DNA of 64,000 nucleotides from Arenibacter sp. P308M17 (GTDB lineage Bacteria; Bacteroidota; Bacteroidia; Flavobacteriales; Flavobacteriaceae), in contig NZ_QVON01000002.1 in assembly GCF_003426735.1 (NCBI RefSeq), positions 372,001 to 436,000 of the forward strand. The letters are read 5' to 3'. Below are positions 45,033 to 54,247 of the stretch, piece after piece (positions within the stretch are counted from its first letter, which is position 1; every line of letters starts with the position of its first letter). A program made the position numbers and the translations under genes. Below the pieces are notes generated by a model. That model made no database searches. It saw only the letters and a program-made list of their open reading frames with translations, and had not been told where the DNA came from.

Positions 45033-46976
45033 CTATTCAAAACCGTCAATTGGCGCATCCCCGTCTTCATATAAATTCTCTACGGTAGCAGGGTTGTTAT
45101 TTACCTTCATAATCCATTTTTCATTTAGATATTTACCTTCCAAATCCGTGGTATACGCCATTTCGGCCTCATCCCTCTTTTTATAATCTGCCAAATACAC
45201 ATAATACAGGCCTTTTTCCTTATTATAAAAATGTTTGGCACTAATTCCCTTGTGTTTAAGATCGCTTATAAAGGAGTCCACATTTTCCTTATTCTTATAA
45301 ACGTTGGCTATCAAATAATAACCTGTCTTTAACCCGGCAATACCCGCTTGTTGCTCCATCCTAATCGGTAATTTGGGGTAATCCTTATTCTCCGCGTTAT
45401 TTATTCGGTAAATGGTCTTTTCCTGAATATCGGCAACAGCAGTTTCGTATTGTTCATTATCCAATTTCTGAAGATCGGTTTTCATGTACTGCTTTATTTC
45501 GTTCTTTAGGATTCGTACCAGCATATCGAACCTTTTGTCGATCTCCTTTTTGTTTGCAGATTCCAACGAATCCTGTCTTAGGATAAGTCCATCCAAAATC
45601 AACCGATTTTCATAGGCAAGGGTATTTTGACAATCATCATTTTTGTTGACCTTGTCTGCATTGGCAGTATTAATGGTAAGGTTTATTATATGGTCTTTGG
45701 AATCGTCATTTTTGGCGTATTGATTTTTAAGTAACTCCTTTAAAATCAAATGATTTTCGTACGCCAATGTATTTTGGCATTCGCAATTACTGTCATTGCC
45801 GGAACCCAACCTTAACATTTGATTCGCGGAACCATCGTTAACGGTATAATCCTCAATTTTCTCTGTGGAATTTTGATCGCCCGATGGTATGACCTGATCC
45901 CTTCGTTGTATTTCGGCCTTCAGTTTTTTAATCTCCTTTTCGTAATTTTTTACAAGGGGGTCCGATTTTTTTTTCTTGGACGGAGTAGGCTTTCTATAGG
46001 TTGAATTTACAATTGGTTTCCTGGTATTGGGGAAGTCATTTTTAAATGTGTAAGCCAGGGATAGTTCATGGTTCCAACCAAGGCTGGCTCCGTATTTTAG
46101 AAAATTCTTTTCAAATACATATCCCAAGGTCATTTTTTTCCCTAGATTAAATCCTAGCCCCACTGATAAACCATATCTATCATCCAGGGTAGACTGTAGC
46201 CATCCATAATCCGGCAAGTCCAACAATACCGATCCGGCTATGGAAAAATTATCTTCCTCATCCCTATGGACCTGTAGCAACGGCATCACCCTACCATTGG
46301 TGAACAACCCCCTCCTAGCGTTGAGTTCATGCGTATATTGAACAGAGGCCTTTAGGGATTTGTCGCTAAAATTGGTGATAACACTATTGGTCGTTTGATT
46401 ATAACTGATAAGATCTTGGGCATATAGACCAAAATCTAATGCACCTACGGAGTATACCATACCGGGTTGAAGGGCCAATCTGGTTTCTTTTCTGGCATCC
46501 AAGATTTCCGGGTCGTTTTCCGAAGCTATAATCCTGTTTTTATCGATTCCAGAATTAAGATAAGTAACATTGGTTCCGAAGCTTAGACTACTTTTCCTAC
46601 CCAATTGTACGGAAGTGGCATAGTTGGCGTTTAATCCAAATTCCTGTACAACGCCCGCCCGATGGGAATAGATACCCAATCCCATGGCAGTGTTATCATT
46701 TAGTTTATTGCCAAATCCCAGAAAATAATTCTGGTTGTTATCGTTAAAAGTGGCATATTGATTTTGATGAAGAATATTTACATAGGATTTGTTTTCCCTT
46801 ACCAAGGAAAACGCAGGGTGAACTAAGAACCTATTATAAACCAATTGGTTGTGATAGGAGGTAGAGGAATTAAAATTGGAATTGGCTTCTTGAGAAAATA
46901 CGGCACCATTGCAGAGTACAATGCAAAATAACACTAGGAGCAATACCTTCTTAAATATGGCATCTCTGCAGTTCAT
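45033..46976 (-). CDS. PorP/SprF family protein with coiled linker and C-terminal SPOR-like domain
   Basis: 647 residues. After a signal peptide (about 1-28, ending GAVFSQ) comes a PorP/SprF-type outer-membrane barrel (about 40-330; RFLVHPAFSLVRENKSYVN and GLGIYSHRAGVVQEFGLNA). A Lys-rich linker and helical region follow, holding a repeated motif CQNTLAYEN-LIL twice. The end (about 555-640) looks like a SPOR peptidoglycan-binding domain. A standard PorP/SprF protein is only about 300 residues, so this is an extended form that may tie the barrel to the cell wall. No large client adhesin is adjacent. Confidence 0.82.
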   Translation of the reverse strand: MNCRDAIFKKVLLLVLFCIVLCNGAVFSQEANSNFNSSTSYHNQLVYNRFLVHPAFSLVRENKSYVNILHQNQYATFNDNNQNYFLGFGNKLNDNTAMGLGIYSHRAGVVQEFGLNANYATSVQLGRKSSLSFGTNVTYLNSGIDKNRIIASENDPEILDARKETRLALQPGMVYSVGALDFGLYAQDLISYNQTTNSVITNFSDKSLKASVQYTHELNARRGLFTNGRVMPLLQVHRDEEDNFSIAGSVLLDLPDYGWLQSTLDDRYGLSVGLGFNLGKKMTLGYVFEKNFLKYGASLGWNHELSLAYTFKNDFPNTRKPIVNSTYRKPTPSKKKKSDPLVKNYEKEIKKLKAEIQRRDQVIPSGDQNSTEKIEDYTVNDGSANQMLRLGSGNDSNCECQNTLAYENHLILKELLKNQYAKNDDSKDHIINLTINTANADKVNKNDDCQNTLAYENRLILDGLILRQDSLESANKKEIDKRFDMLVRILKNEIKQYMKTDLQKLDNEQYETAVADIQEKTIYRINNAENKDYPKLPIRMEQQAGIAGLKTGYYLIANVYKNKENVDSFISDLKHKGISAKHFYNKEKGLYYVYLADYKKRDEAEMAYTTDLEGKYLNEKWIMKVNNNPATVENLYEDGDAPIDGFE

Positions 46977-47226
46977 CCAAGGGGGAAAATTTATTTATTC
47001 AGATCATAATTTGTTCTTTATAATCATATATGCGTGTCTCTCGCCTAACTTGGATCATTCATTTTAAGTTGACCATCAACCTGGTCGGGGCTTTAGGAAA
47101 ATTGAATTGAAATGGTCCAAAAAAATAGAGGACCAAATTACAAAATAGTAAGTAAATTCTTACTGTTAATTTATCATAGTATTTATATTCTACTTTACCC
47201 AATACCGATCAATATATAGGTAAGCC

Positions 47227-48507
47227 TTACTCCTCAAAAACAGTATTGGAAAAATTAATTTGCGCCTTGTCATCCATACTTTCCAAGATATTGAATTTCT
47301 TTTTCTCCAATAATATGTCCCTTTTCTCTTTGGAATAGGTAAATGCCACCCTTTGGGGATTACTTTCCCTTTCACCCCTATTGGACATTACGTACCCCAT
47401 TCCATTATTACCGGTCAGCAAAATTGAAAATTCATCTTCCGTACTATTGATGTCGGTTCCAAGGTTAACGGAAGTCCCCACTTTCCTTTGATCTACCTGA
47501 ACCATAAAGACGTCCAATCCGCCAAAACCTTTTCTACCTTCCGAAGCAAAGACCAAGGAAGATCCACCTATAATTTTCGGATAAAGATCGTTATCGTCCG
47601 TGTTTACTTTCAGACCTAAATTTTTAGCAACACTAAAGGAACCATCGTTGTCGATATCTGCTACGTAGATATCATATTTCCCAAAAGTACCGGGCATATT
47701 GGAGGCGAAGAACAATCGCTTTCCGTCTGGCGAAACGGTAGGGTGAATGGCCGAATAATGTTTTGGGACCAAGGTCACTTCTTTTATGTCCTGCCATTCC
47801 CCATTAATTTTAATGGCCTTGAATATCCTGTGTACCAATTCTTTTTTAGATAAGAGCCCGACCAAGGGCTTAGTATATACGGCCTTGCTAAAATAGGCGG
47901 TACGGCCATCTTCGGTAATCGCAATGGGGGCATTATAGGCAAATTTATACTTTTCCTTGTTCCCAAGATCCGATATCCCCTCATTTTCCAAACCCAGATC
48001 TTCCAGGGTCAATTCCCTGGACACCACTGGTTCTTGTGGCTGTTGAAAGTTAAAATCCTTGTATTTGCCTACTTTTTCAGGATGAGTATTATTTTCTTCC
48101 GGGCCGGTATTTACTTGATAGTCCCCTTTAATTTGGGCCAGCCAATCCTTATCTTTCGCAGTAGTTTCCACTACGGTAGATCCCATTTTATCTAAAGCGA
48201 AAAGATAGCGCTCATAATAACTTGCTTTGGGCGTAGAACCGATATTCGTATCCATTAATTTTTTATACCAAAATATGGCTTCCCCATAATTCCCTGCCAA
48301 AAAGTGGGCATTGCCCAGATCCTCGAATATTTCGTTTTCCTTAAACCCCAGTCTTAGAAGTTCATGATATTTGTGGGCTCTTTTGCTGTTTTCATAACCA
48401 TCGGACTTACTTAAGCCGGCCATCTTGGATTCCTGGGCGGAAATAGAACAAAAGAATAACGTAATAATGCATCCTAGTATCCCTTTTAAAGTATTGGATA
48501 GGTTCAT
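47227..48507 (-). CDS. TPR and PD40 (WD40-like) propeller protein, PorE-like without the OmpA domain
   Basis: 426 residues with a signal peptide (about 1-24, ending SISAQ). A short helical tetratricopeptide-like region (about 35-110, HKYHELLRLGFKENEIFEDLGNAHFL) is followed by beta-propeller blades of the PD40 type (HPTVSPDGKRLFFASNMPG and DLYPKIIGGSSLVFASEG). This order matches the first part of PorE-type T9SS proteins, but the OmpA-like peptidoglycan-binding end is missing. It could hand that role to the SPOR domain of the neighbour, 250 nt downstream on the same strand. Function is inferred. Confidence 0.75.
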   Translation of the reverse strand: MNLSNTLKGILGCIITLFFCSISAQESKMAGLSKSDGYENSKRAHKYHELLRLGFKENEIFEDLGNAHFLAGNYGEAIFWYKKLMDTNIGSTPKASYYERYLFALDKMGSTVVETTAKDKDWLAQIKGDYQVNTGPEENNTHPEKVGKYKDFNFQQPQEPVVSRELTLEDLGLENEGISDLGNKEKYKFAYNAPIAITEDGRTAYFSKAVYTKPLVGLLSKKELVHRIFKAIKINGEWQDIKEVTLVPKHYSAIHPTVSPDGKRLFFASNMPGTFGKYDIYVADIDNDGSFSVAKNLGLKVNTDDNDLYPKIIGGSSLVFASEGRKGFGGLDVFMVQVDQRKVGTSVNLGTDINSTEDEFSILLTGNNGMGYVMSNRGERESNPQRVAFTYSKEKRDILLEKKKFNILESMDDKAQINFSNTVFEE

Positions 48508-48699
48508 ATTATTAGATATTGGGGTGTTAAACTAGACAAAGGTCCAATAATTTGTAGGAATAGTTATTAGTAAAATTTCATAGTTTTTTGTTCTATTTTG
48601 AAATCCTTCCATGTCAAAAACAGATATGTATGGATAGGGTTGTACTATAACCTTCCACCATACATCCTAATTATATATTACCTTAGGAATCATTAATTA

Positions 48700-48899
48700 A
48701 AGTGATTTAAGTTTTTTGGATTGAAGCGAAAATTAGCAATTATGTACCCAATTGAATACTTTTTTAAGTTGCGTGGCAGGGCTACGGAATGAAAACCTGC
48801 CTACTGGCAGGAAAGTCAAAAAAAGTGGGTTCAAAAGGGCAATTCCTGCCCGTACCGGATCGGGCAGGTTTTAGCCAATTGAAAAAGTTTAAATCACTT
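48700..48899. repeat. 200 bp element with 24 bp imperfect terminal inverted repeats and two inner hairpins
   Basis: The ends 48700-48723 and 48876-48899 match as inverted repeats at 20 of 24 positions. Inside are the hairpins CCTGCC/GGCAGG (48796-48811) and CCTGCCCG/CGGGCAGG (48845-48868), and AAAACCTGCC (48792-48801) also pairs with GGCAGGTTTT (48863-48872). It encodes nothing. It occupies most of the gap 48508-48904 and ends 5 bp before the anti-sigma stop codon. Looks like a small mobile or REP-like element. Confidence 0.65.
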
Positions 48900-48904
48900 C
48901 ATAG

Positions 48905-49693
48905 CTAAGATGTGGCCACCCCTAAAGTATAGAGCTGTTCCAAATTAGGGGATTCACTACCCCCGGCAGGTTCCAAGGTAATGCCGAATGCTTCGGATTC
49001 ATTGGGATTGGCCAAGGCAAATACTTTATTGTCATCATCAACAAAATCCTCCAACAGTCCCATACTGGTTGGTGTCAACGGATTTAATGTCAGGGACCAT
49101 ACTTGGTAAACAAATCCATTTGGAGGGTCGGGCAGGCCTTGCGCATCAATAAAAACTTTCTTTTCCCCCTTGTTCCAATAGGCTTTTGCATAGGAAGTAG
49201 GGGAGACGGTCTGTCCGTTCAGTACCACTACCGTAATATTCTTATCACGAATGGTTTTCAATAAATCCTCGGTTTTGGCCAAGGAATTGTTGGAATCGGC
49301 AATCTGCTGTTCCATGGCATCCTTTTCCCTGGAAACTATTTCCAGGTCTAATTTCAATTGATCGTTCTGTTGATAAAGCCAAAGTAAACCTACCATAAAT
49401 ACTAAGGATGCGGCCCAGCCCAAATAGGCCGTCCAACTTACTTTATTCCCAATTGTCCCGGTTTTAGCGATATTTGCCCCATCCATTCTATTCAATAGAT
49501 CACCATATCCCTTTATTCCCGGGGAAACGGATTTGGTAATTGACAAAACGGAAGCCTCAATCTCTTCGATTTCCTTCTTTATCTCTGGGTATTTTTCCGA
49601 ATTTAGATACACCTCCAAATTTTCCAGTTCGGAAAGGGTCCCTGCAACATAAAGTTCCAATATACCGGATGCTATGTATTCCTTTGTATCCAT
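48905..49693 (-). CDS. Anti-sigma factor with RskA-type domain
   Basis: 262 residues: cytoplasmic N-terminus (about 1-85), one membrane span (WTAYLGWAASLVFMVGLLWL, about 86-105), a coiled coil (about 108-150), and a periplasmic RskA-like domain (KAYWNKGEKKVFIDAQGLPD and GFVYQVWSLTLNPLTP). It starts 1 nt after the sigma factor gene and should hold that sigma factor at the membrane until a signal arrives. The usual zinc-binding HxxxCxxC motif is absent. Confidence 0.88.
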   Translation of the reverse strand: MDTKEYIASGILELYVAGTLSELENLEVYLNSEKYPEIKKEIEEIEASVLSITKSVSPGIKGYGDLLNRMDGANIAKTGTIGNKVSWTAYLGWAASLVFMVGLLWLYQQNDQLKLDLEIVSREKDAMEQQIADSNNSLAKTEDLLKTIRDKNITVVVLNGQTVSPTSYAKAYWNKGEKKVFIDAQGLPDPPNGFVYQVWSLTLNPLTPTSMGLLEDFVDDDNKVFALANPNESEAFGITLEPAGGSESPNLEQLYTLGVATS

Positions 49694-49694
49694 A

Positions 49695-50228
49695 TTATAA
49701 TGTAATGTTCGTCCTTATCTGGGAAATACAGCTTCTATTTCTTGTCTTTACCGTTCCCAATGGAATATCCAATTCTTCTGATACTTCTTTTTGTGTAAGT
49801 CCCTTAAAGTAAAGTAATTCTATGATCTTGATACACTTTTCCTTTAAATCTACCAATAGTTTTTTTAACCCAATTATATCTTCCTTGCCATCTTCATTAT
49901 CTGTTACACTTTCCAAAATACCTACGAAGTAATCGGCGGAAAGGTTCTTTTTATTGTTTTTATACGACTTACTGCGTATTTCATCGATAGCGGCATTCCT
50001 AGCAATGTTGAGTATCCATGTAAAGAACCTTCCTTTGGAGGCATTATAGCTTTCCGCATTGTTCCATGCCTTCATAAAAACATCTTGACAAATCTCTTCG
50101 GCAACTTCCGTATTCTTTACAATAGTATTTATTACGCCACAAATATTTTCGGAATACATATTATAAAGCTTTTGAAAAGCGATAGCATCCTTTTTTTGAA
50201 ATTGTTCAACAATTATTTCTAATTCCAT
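49695..50228 (-). CDS. ECF-type RNA polymerase sigma factor
   Basis: 177 residues of the sigma-70 ECF group. Region 2 (CQDVFMKAWNNAESYNASKGRFFTWILNIARNAAIDEIRSK) contains the -10 recognition and melting segment, and region 4 (GLTQKEVSEELDIPLGTVKTRNRS) the -35 helix-turn-helix. Paired with the downstream anti-sigma gene with a 1 nt gap. Targets are unknown; nearby candidates are the T9SS-like pair downstream and the SOD and YceI genes upstream. Confidence 0.94.
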   Translation of the reverse strand: MELEIIVEQFQKKDAIAFQKLYNMYSENICGVINTIVKNTEVAEEICQDVFMKAWNNAESYNASKGRFFTWILNIARNAAIDEIRSKSYKNNKKNLSADYFVGILESVTDNEDGKEDIIGLKKLLVDLKEKCIKIIELLYFKGLTQKEVSEELDIPLGTVKTRNRSCISQIRTNITL

Positions 50229-50249
50229 TCAAGAATTTTTTCTTAAAGA

Positions 50250-50276
50250 TAAAAAAAGCTGCCCAAAAAGCAGCTT
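50250..50276 (-). terminator. Terminator of the CuZn-SOD gene
   Basis: AAGCTGC and GCAGCTT form a 7 bp stem followed on the minus strand by a T run, 24 nt after the SOD stop. It isolates the SOD gene from the sigma factor gene. Confidence 0.75.
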
Positions 50277-50299
50277 AATATTTTTTTCCAAATTGGTGT

Positions 50300-50887
50300 T
50301 TATTCTATGATACCGGCACAACTTATTCTTCCCCCCGCATCACCAGTGGGCTGGGTAACATAATCATCCACTCCTTGATGGACTATTACTCCTTTTCCTA
50401 TTAAATTTTTGGTATCGTCCGCACATCCCAAACACCATTCGTCAGTAGAAAATTCCACAGTGGCATTGCCCTGTGAATCTGCCACAAAATTCCCAATATC
50501 TCCTCGGTGATAACCTTCTGTAGAACCCCATTTGCCATGTGTGGCAAAGGTCGGATTCCAATGTCCTCCGGTAGATTTTCCGTCGGCCGAAGAGCAGTCC
50601 GCTTTTTCATGGATATGAATCGCATGCTCACCCGGCGTCAATCCGGTCAAGCTGGCTTTCATGCTAACGGTTCCATTTTCTTCCGTAAAGCTTACCTCTC
50701 CTTCAACATTACTATCACTTTTTGGTTCCATGGAAAACTTTAGGGTTTTAACTTCAGTCCCGTTGTTTGTTTCCTCTATCGTTGCTTCAACATTTTCCAT
50801 AATGCCTTTGGTTTCTTTCTTGGCCTGCTTACAACTGTAGGTACCCAGAAAAAGTACCGTTAAGAATAATAATTTAATATTTTTCAT
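50300..50887 (-). CDS. sodC: Copper/zinc superoxide dismutase, lipoprotein
   Basis: Periplasmic or surface enzyme that dismutates superoxide. 195 residues with a lipobox (LFLGTYSCKQ, Cys at about 19). Metal ligands are visible: HAIHIHEKADC (copper His), GGHWNPTFATHG (bridging and zinc His), HRGDIGNF (His and zinc Asp) and VIVHQGVDDY (last copper His). The disulfide Cys residues are in ADC and RISCAG. An extra Cys pair, EWCLGCADD, in the electrostatic loop is unusual. A 16 bp hairpin separates it from the YceI gene upstream. Confidence 0.93.
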   Translation of the reverse strand: MKNIKLLFLTVLFLGTYSCKQAKKETKGIMENVEATIEETNNGTEVKTLKFSMEPKSDSNVEGEVSFTEENGTVSMKASLTGLTPGEHAIHIHEKADCSSADGKSTGGHWNPTFATHGKWGSTEGYHRGDIGNFVADSQGNATVEFSTDEWCLGCADDTKNLIGKGVIVHQGVDDYVTQPTGDAGGRISCAGIIE

Positions 50888-51003
50888 CTCTTCTCATTTT
50901 TTAAGGTGTTTCTAAAATTACCAATTTTGGCAAAGGATGTCAAGCCAATAGGGGATATGGGTTATTTTATAACTTAATGGAGTTAAAAATTGGTTATTTT
51001 AAA

Positions 51004-51044
51004 TTATAATCCCCTTATTACAAGATCGAATAAGGGGATTATAA
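51004..51044. repeat. Perfect 16 bp inverted repeat between the YceI and SOD genes
   Basis: TTATAATCCCCTTATT and its exact reverse complement flank a 9 nt loop. It lies 65 nt after the YceI stop, so it could act as its terminator, but the T tract after it is short. An operator for the SOD gene is also possible. Confidence 0.6.
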
Positions 51045-51108
51045 CCACAGTCCTTATAATTAAAAGAAAAATGAATTGGTACAATGCACTTTCCCAATTA
51101 CTTAAGCA

Positions 51109-51750
51109 CTATTTTTTTTGCAAAAGAACATCGGCATGAACGGCAACTTCGCTCCAAGTCATACTAACGCCGTCCTTACCAGTATGTAACACTTCACAGG
51201 CCTTATTTATGGATTCCACCGCATTCAATGCGTCCCAATTCTCCAAATTCATAATACCCTTAAAGGAATGCCCATTATCGCCAAACATTTCATGTTCAAG
51301 GGGAATATTCGCCGTTTTTCCGTTCAATGTAACGTCTATAGAACATTTATCCCCGCCTGAAACTTTAAATACCCCTGAAATAAGTTCTGTATTATCCATT
51401 ACCCCGAAAAAGAATTCCAAAATTTTTGGATCCCTGGTTCCTGTGGCGTCATTGGTAAACAAACTGCTTACGGGAATACTAAAAGTGGTACCGCTAAGGG
51501 CTTCCATGGCCGTACTGCCTTCCTTGGAATTTGTAATATTTATTTTGGTAAACTTGCCACCGACCGGCAATTTTTCGGTAGTTTTATAAGCGGTAAAACT
51601 TACTTTGGTAGAATCCTTGACCAAGCTAAATTTTTCCGAAGGGGCGGCCTCCAATTCTACGGTTCCACCATCCTGTCCTTTTTTGGCATCCTTACAGTTT
51701 ATCCCGGTTATTAAGAGGACACTTAAGCATGCAAAAGCAATTTTTTTCAT
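51109..51750 (-). CDS. YceI-like lipocalin-fold lipoprotein
   Basis: 213 residues with a lipobox (LLITGINCKD, Cys at about 20). The rest is one YceI-type beta-barrel: SKVSFTAYKTTEKLPVGGKF-like opening (here DSTKVSFTAYKTTEKL), then FSIPVSSLFTND and TRDPKILEFFFG. YceI proteins bind polyisoprenoid lipids in the periplasm. Same direction as sodC downstream, so a shared stress or quinone role is possible but not shown. Confidence 0.88.
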   Translation of the reverse strand: MKKIAFACLSVLLITGINCKDAKKGQDGGTVELEAAPSEKFSLVKDSTKVSFTAYKTTEKLPVGGKFTKINITNSKEGSTAMEALSGTTFSIPVSSLFTNDATGTRDPKILEFFFGVMDNTELISGVFKVSGGDKCSIDVTLNGKTANIPLEHEMFGDNGHSFKGIMNLENWDALNAVESINKACEVLHTGKDGVSMTWSEVAVHADVLLQKK

Positions 51751-51878
51751 GATATTTTATTTGAAATATTAGGCATAAAGTTAAGCATAAAAAATATTGT
51801 CGACCAATTCTTTAAAATGAAATGATCATAGTTTCTCCATTCCCATTATTAAAACTTACTTTTTGATGGTTCATAATC

Positions 51879-52565
51879 CTATTTTTTCTTCTTCAGTACA
51901 CCCCTTAAATCGGGGTTATAAGTAACAGCTACCTGCAGACGATCATAATGGGCCTCCGAAAAATGATTTTTCAGGTATCCCAATTGGAGGTTCAAATTTT
52001 CTGTTACGTTTATTCCCAAAGCGGCGTAAAGTCGGTTTTGACCAAAAATATCCTCTTGAAGATTGATAAAGATCTCATCGTAGAAATTAAGAAAAAAGGT
52101 ATTGGTCAAAGGAACTGTCATTTGTAAACGATACCGCATCCTATGTTGTACATCGGTCCTATCCCTAAAATCCAAAAAGCGTTGTTCCAAGGTATATCTG
52201 TGTTCAAAGTTAAACTCCCATACCTTATTTTTTAAGAAAAACCGTTCAAAAATGCGGTGTTCAATAGAATTCGTTTCCTCTGGAAATTCCTCGAAGCTGC
52301 CGTCGGTAACAATATAGCCATATCCAAAAGTGGTCCATGCATTGGCGTCGATATGATAGTTTAAACCCGCTCTTAACAGCAATTGGTTAAAATTTTTGGC
52401 CTGTTCATAATAGCGGAGCTGTGCTTCGGAATGGATACTGAATTTGTTGCTGATCCTATTGGTGCCAAAATACATATGCCATGATCCCAACCTGTCTTCC
52501 CCATTTACCTGTGCCTCAACTGTAATCGCTGAAATAAGCATCAGCACGCCTAAAACTTTCCTCAT
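51879..52565 (-). CDS. DUF2490 outer-membrane beta-barrel protein
   Basis: 228 residues with a signal peptide (about 1-18, ending TVEAQ). Opening RLGSWHMYFGTNRISNKFSI and alternating aromatic strands throughout are the DUF2490 pattern, and the end LQVAVTYNPDLRGVLKKKK is basic. Likely a small outer-membrane barrel of unknown function. It has its own candidate -7 box about 48 nt upstream and is separated from both neighbours, so it is probably monocistronic. Confidence 0.88.
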   Translation of the reverse strand: MRKVLGVLMLISAITVEAQVNGEDRLGSWHMYFGTNRISNKFSIHSEAQLRYYEQAKNFNQLLLRAGLNYHIDANAWTTFGYGYIVTDGSFEEFPEETNSIEHRIFERFFLKNKVWEFNFEHRYTLEQRFLDFRDRTDVQHRMRYRLQMTVPLTNTFFLNFYDEIFINLQEDIFGQNRLYAALGINVTENLNLQLGYLKNHFSEAHYDRLQVAVTYNPDLRGVLKKKK

Positions 52566-52612
52566 AATGTTAATTCGTTTATTTTTTCAAAATTCCATGT
52601 TCCTCTCCGCAC

Positions 52613-52620
52613 AAAAATAT
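52613..52620 (-). promoter_or_regulatory. Candidate -7 box of the DUF2490 gene (TATTTTTG)
   Basis: Exact TAnnTTTG match on the minus strand, giving a leader of about 43 nt. The nearest TTG upstream is too far (29 nt). Confidence 0.4.
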
Positions 52621-52762
52621 ACTTTTTACGGAAATCCCTATTTTAAGGGAAATTCGATCAATTAAATCCAATAAAGTCGTTCTCCCTGATCCGATGCGAG
52701 CATTCAAATCATAGATCCGTCCCAAAACTCCAAGTAATGGTCAGTGGATAAATTATCGAAGA

Positions 52763-54139
52763 TTAATTATTTTTGGCATTATTGGCTATCTGCCCCAACT
52801 TCTCTGCTATGGCCTCCTTGGATAACCATTTGCCCCGGACCACAACGCCGGAAATATCTTTTAGCGCCGTAATATCCGACAAGGGATTGGCATTTAATAA
52901 TACTAAATCTGCATCAAGACCTTCTTTTATGTTTCCGAACGTATCTTCCATTTCAAAGAAAATGGCCGGATTAATGGTACCGGACTGCAAAATCTCCAAA
53001 GGGGTGAGTCCCGCGTCTAGAAGCCCTTCTATCTCATGATGTATGGAAAAGCCGGGTACGTTGAACAATTGGGGCGCATCCGAACCCAATAACATACCAT
53101 GTCCGTTCTCCTGTAGTTTTTGGATCAACTGTCTTCTTATGTCCGTAAACTTATTCCATTGCTCTGCGTTAAATCCAGTTTCAGGTCCTGTGGACTCATC
53201 CTTTCTTCTCTTCCAATCCTCCAAGGTAGAAACGGGCATATACTTCATTTCCGGTTGTTTCAACAATTCATCGGAGCTAACAGGGGCAAACCACCTCTCG
53301 AACAAACTTTGGGTAGGTACGATCCATACTTGGTTCTTTTTGGACAATGTCACCAATTCATCAATTTTGGAAGTATCCGCCATATTGGTAAAGGAGTAGC
53401 CAAAAAATCCATTCGCGGAAGGATCAACATCTTCAGATTCCGGCACTAATCCTTCCAAATAGCCATCTACATGGTCTATGGAAGCATATTTGCTTTCCAA
53501 GGCGTGACGTATACCTACCATTACCGGCACATGGCCTGCAAATGGTATATTCAACTCATTGGCGGTTGCTACCATTTGATCAAAAACTTCCAACTGCATC
53601 CCTGGATGTATTTTTAAAAAATCGTACCCCTCATTTTTATATGCGGTAACTTTCTCTACGGCCTCTTCCTTGGTAGTAACGGAATTGCCATTAAAGGAAG
53701 GGCTGGAGGTGAAAATCCGGGGGCTCAGCACTTCCCCTTTCAACGCCTTTTCCCTTAAAACCAGATGGGTTGGATGGCCCAACATTCCCCTAATGGTGGT
53801 AATGCCATTAGAAAGGTATAAAAACAAGGTTTCCTCTATACGGGTGTCACTGGTTGGGGGCTGGGGAATATGGGCATGCATTTCCGCCAGTCCTGGAATA
53901 AGGTATTTGTCCTTACCGTCAATTTTGTTGGGGTAATCATCGGCGTTCCCGACAGACCCAACTATTTTTTTTATTTTTCCGGAGTCGATTACTACCTGCC
54001 TATTTTTTAGGATATTCCCATTGCCCACATCAACAATATTGACATCAGTTATCAATATGGCGGTTGAACCAATACTTTCCTTTTTAGGGGAACAGCAAAG
54101 AAAAGTTACAAAACAAATGAGTATACTAATTTTTTTCAT
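52763..54139 (-). CDS. Amidohydrolase family lipoprotein
   Basis: 458 residues with a lipobox (CFVTFLCCSPK). Metal-dependent hydrolase of the imidazolonepropionase/prolidase-like group: LIPGLAEMHAHIPQ gives the first HxH, Lys in FLKIHPGM, then His in FAGHVPV and IDHVDGY, and Asp in GSDAPQLF. The ending ADLVLLNANPLSDI is a family hallmark. It probably cleaves cyclic amides or dipeptides in the periplasm; the substrate is not known. Monocistronic. Confidence 0.88.
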   Translation of the reverse strand: MKKISILICFVTFLCCSPKKESIGSTAILITDVNIVDVGNGNILKNRQVVIDSGKIKKIVGSVGNADDYPNKIDGKDKYLIPGLAEMHAHIPQPPTSDTRIEETLFLYLSNGITTIRGMLGHPTHLVLREKALKGEVLSPRIFTSSPSFNGNSVTTKEEAVEKVTAYKNEGYDFLKIHPGMQLEVFDQMVATANELNIPFAGHVPVMVGIRHALESKYASIDHVDGYLEGLVPESEDVDPSANGFFGYSFTNMADTSKIDELVTLSKKNQVWIVPTQSLFERWFAPVSSDELLKQPEMKYMPVSTLEDWKRRKDESTGPETGFNAEQWNKFTDIRRQLIQKLQENGHGMLLGSDAPQLFNVPGFSIHHEIEGLLDAGLTPLEILQSGTINPAIFFEMEDTFGNIKEGLDADLVLLNANPLSDITALKDISGVVVRGKWLSKEAIAEKLGQIANNAKNN

Positions 54140-54247
54140 TTCGATATAGGTTTAAAGTTAATACACCTTGTCCTTGGTTGGCAGTGGGGGGGAATCTACC
54201 AATTGGGACATGCCTTTTTCAAATGACCTCACCTAAAAATCAGGGAT

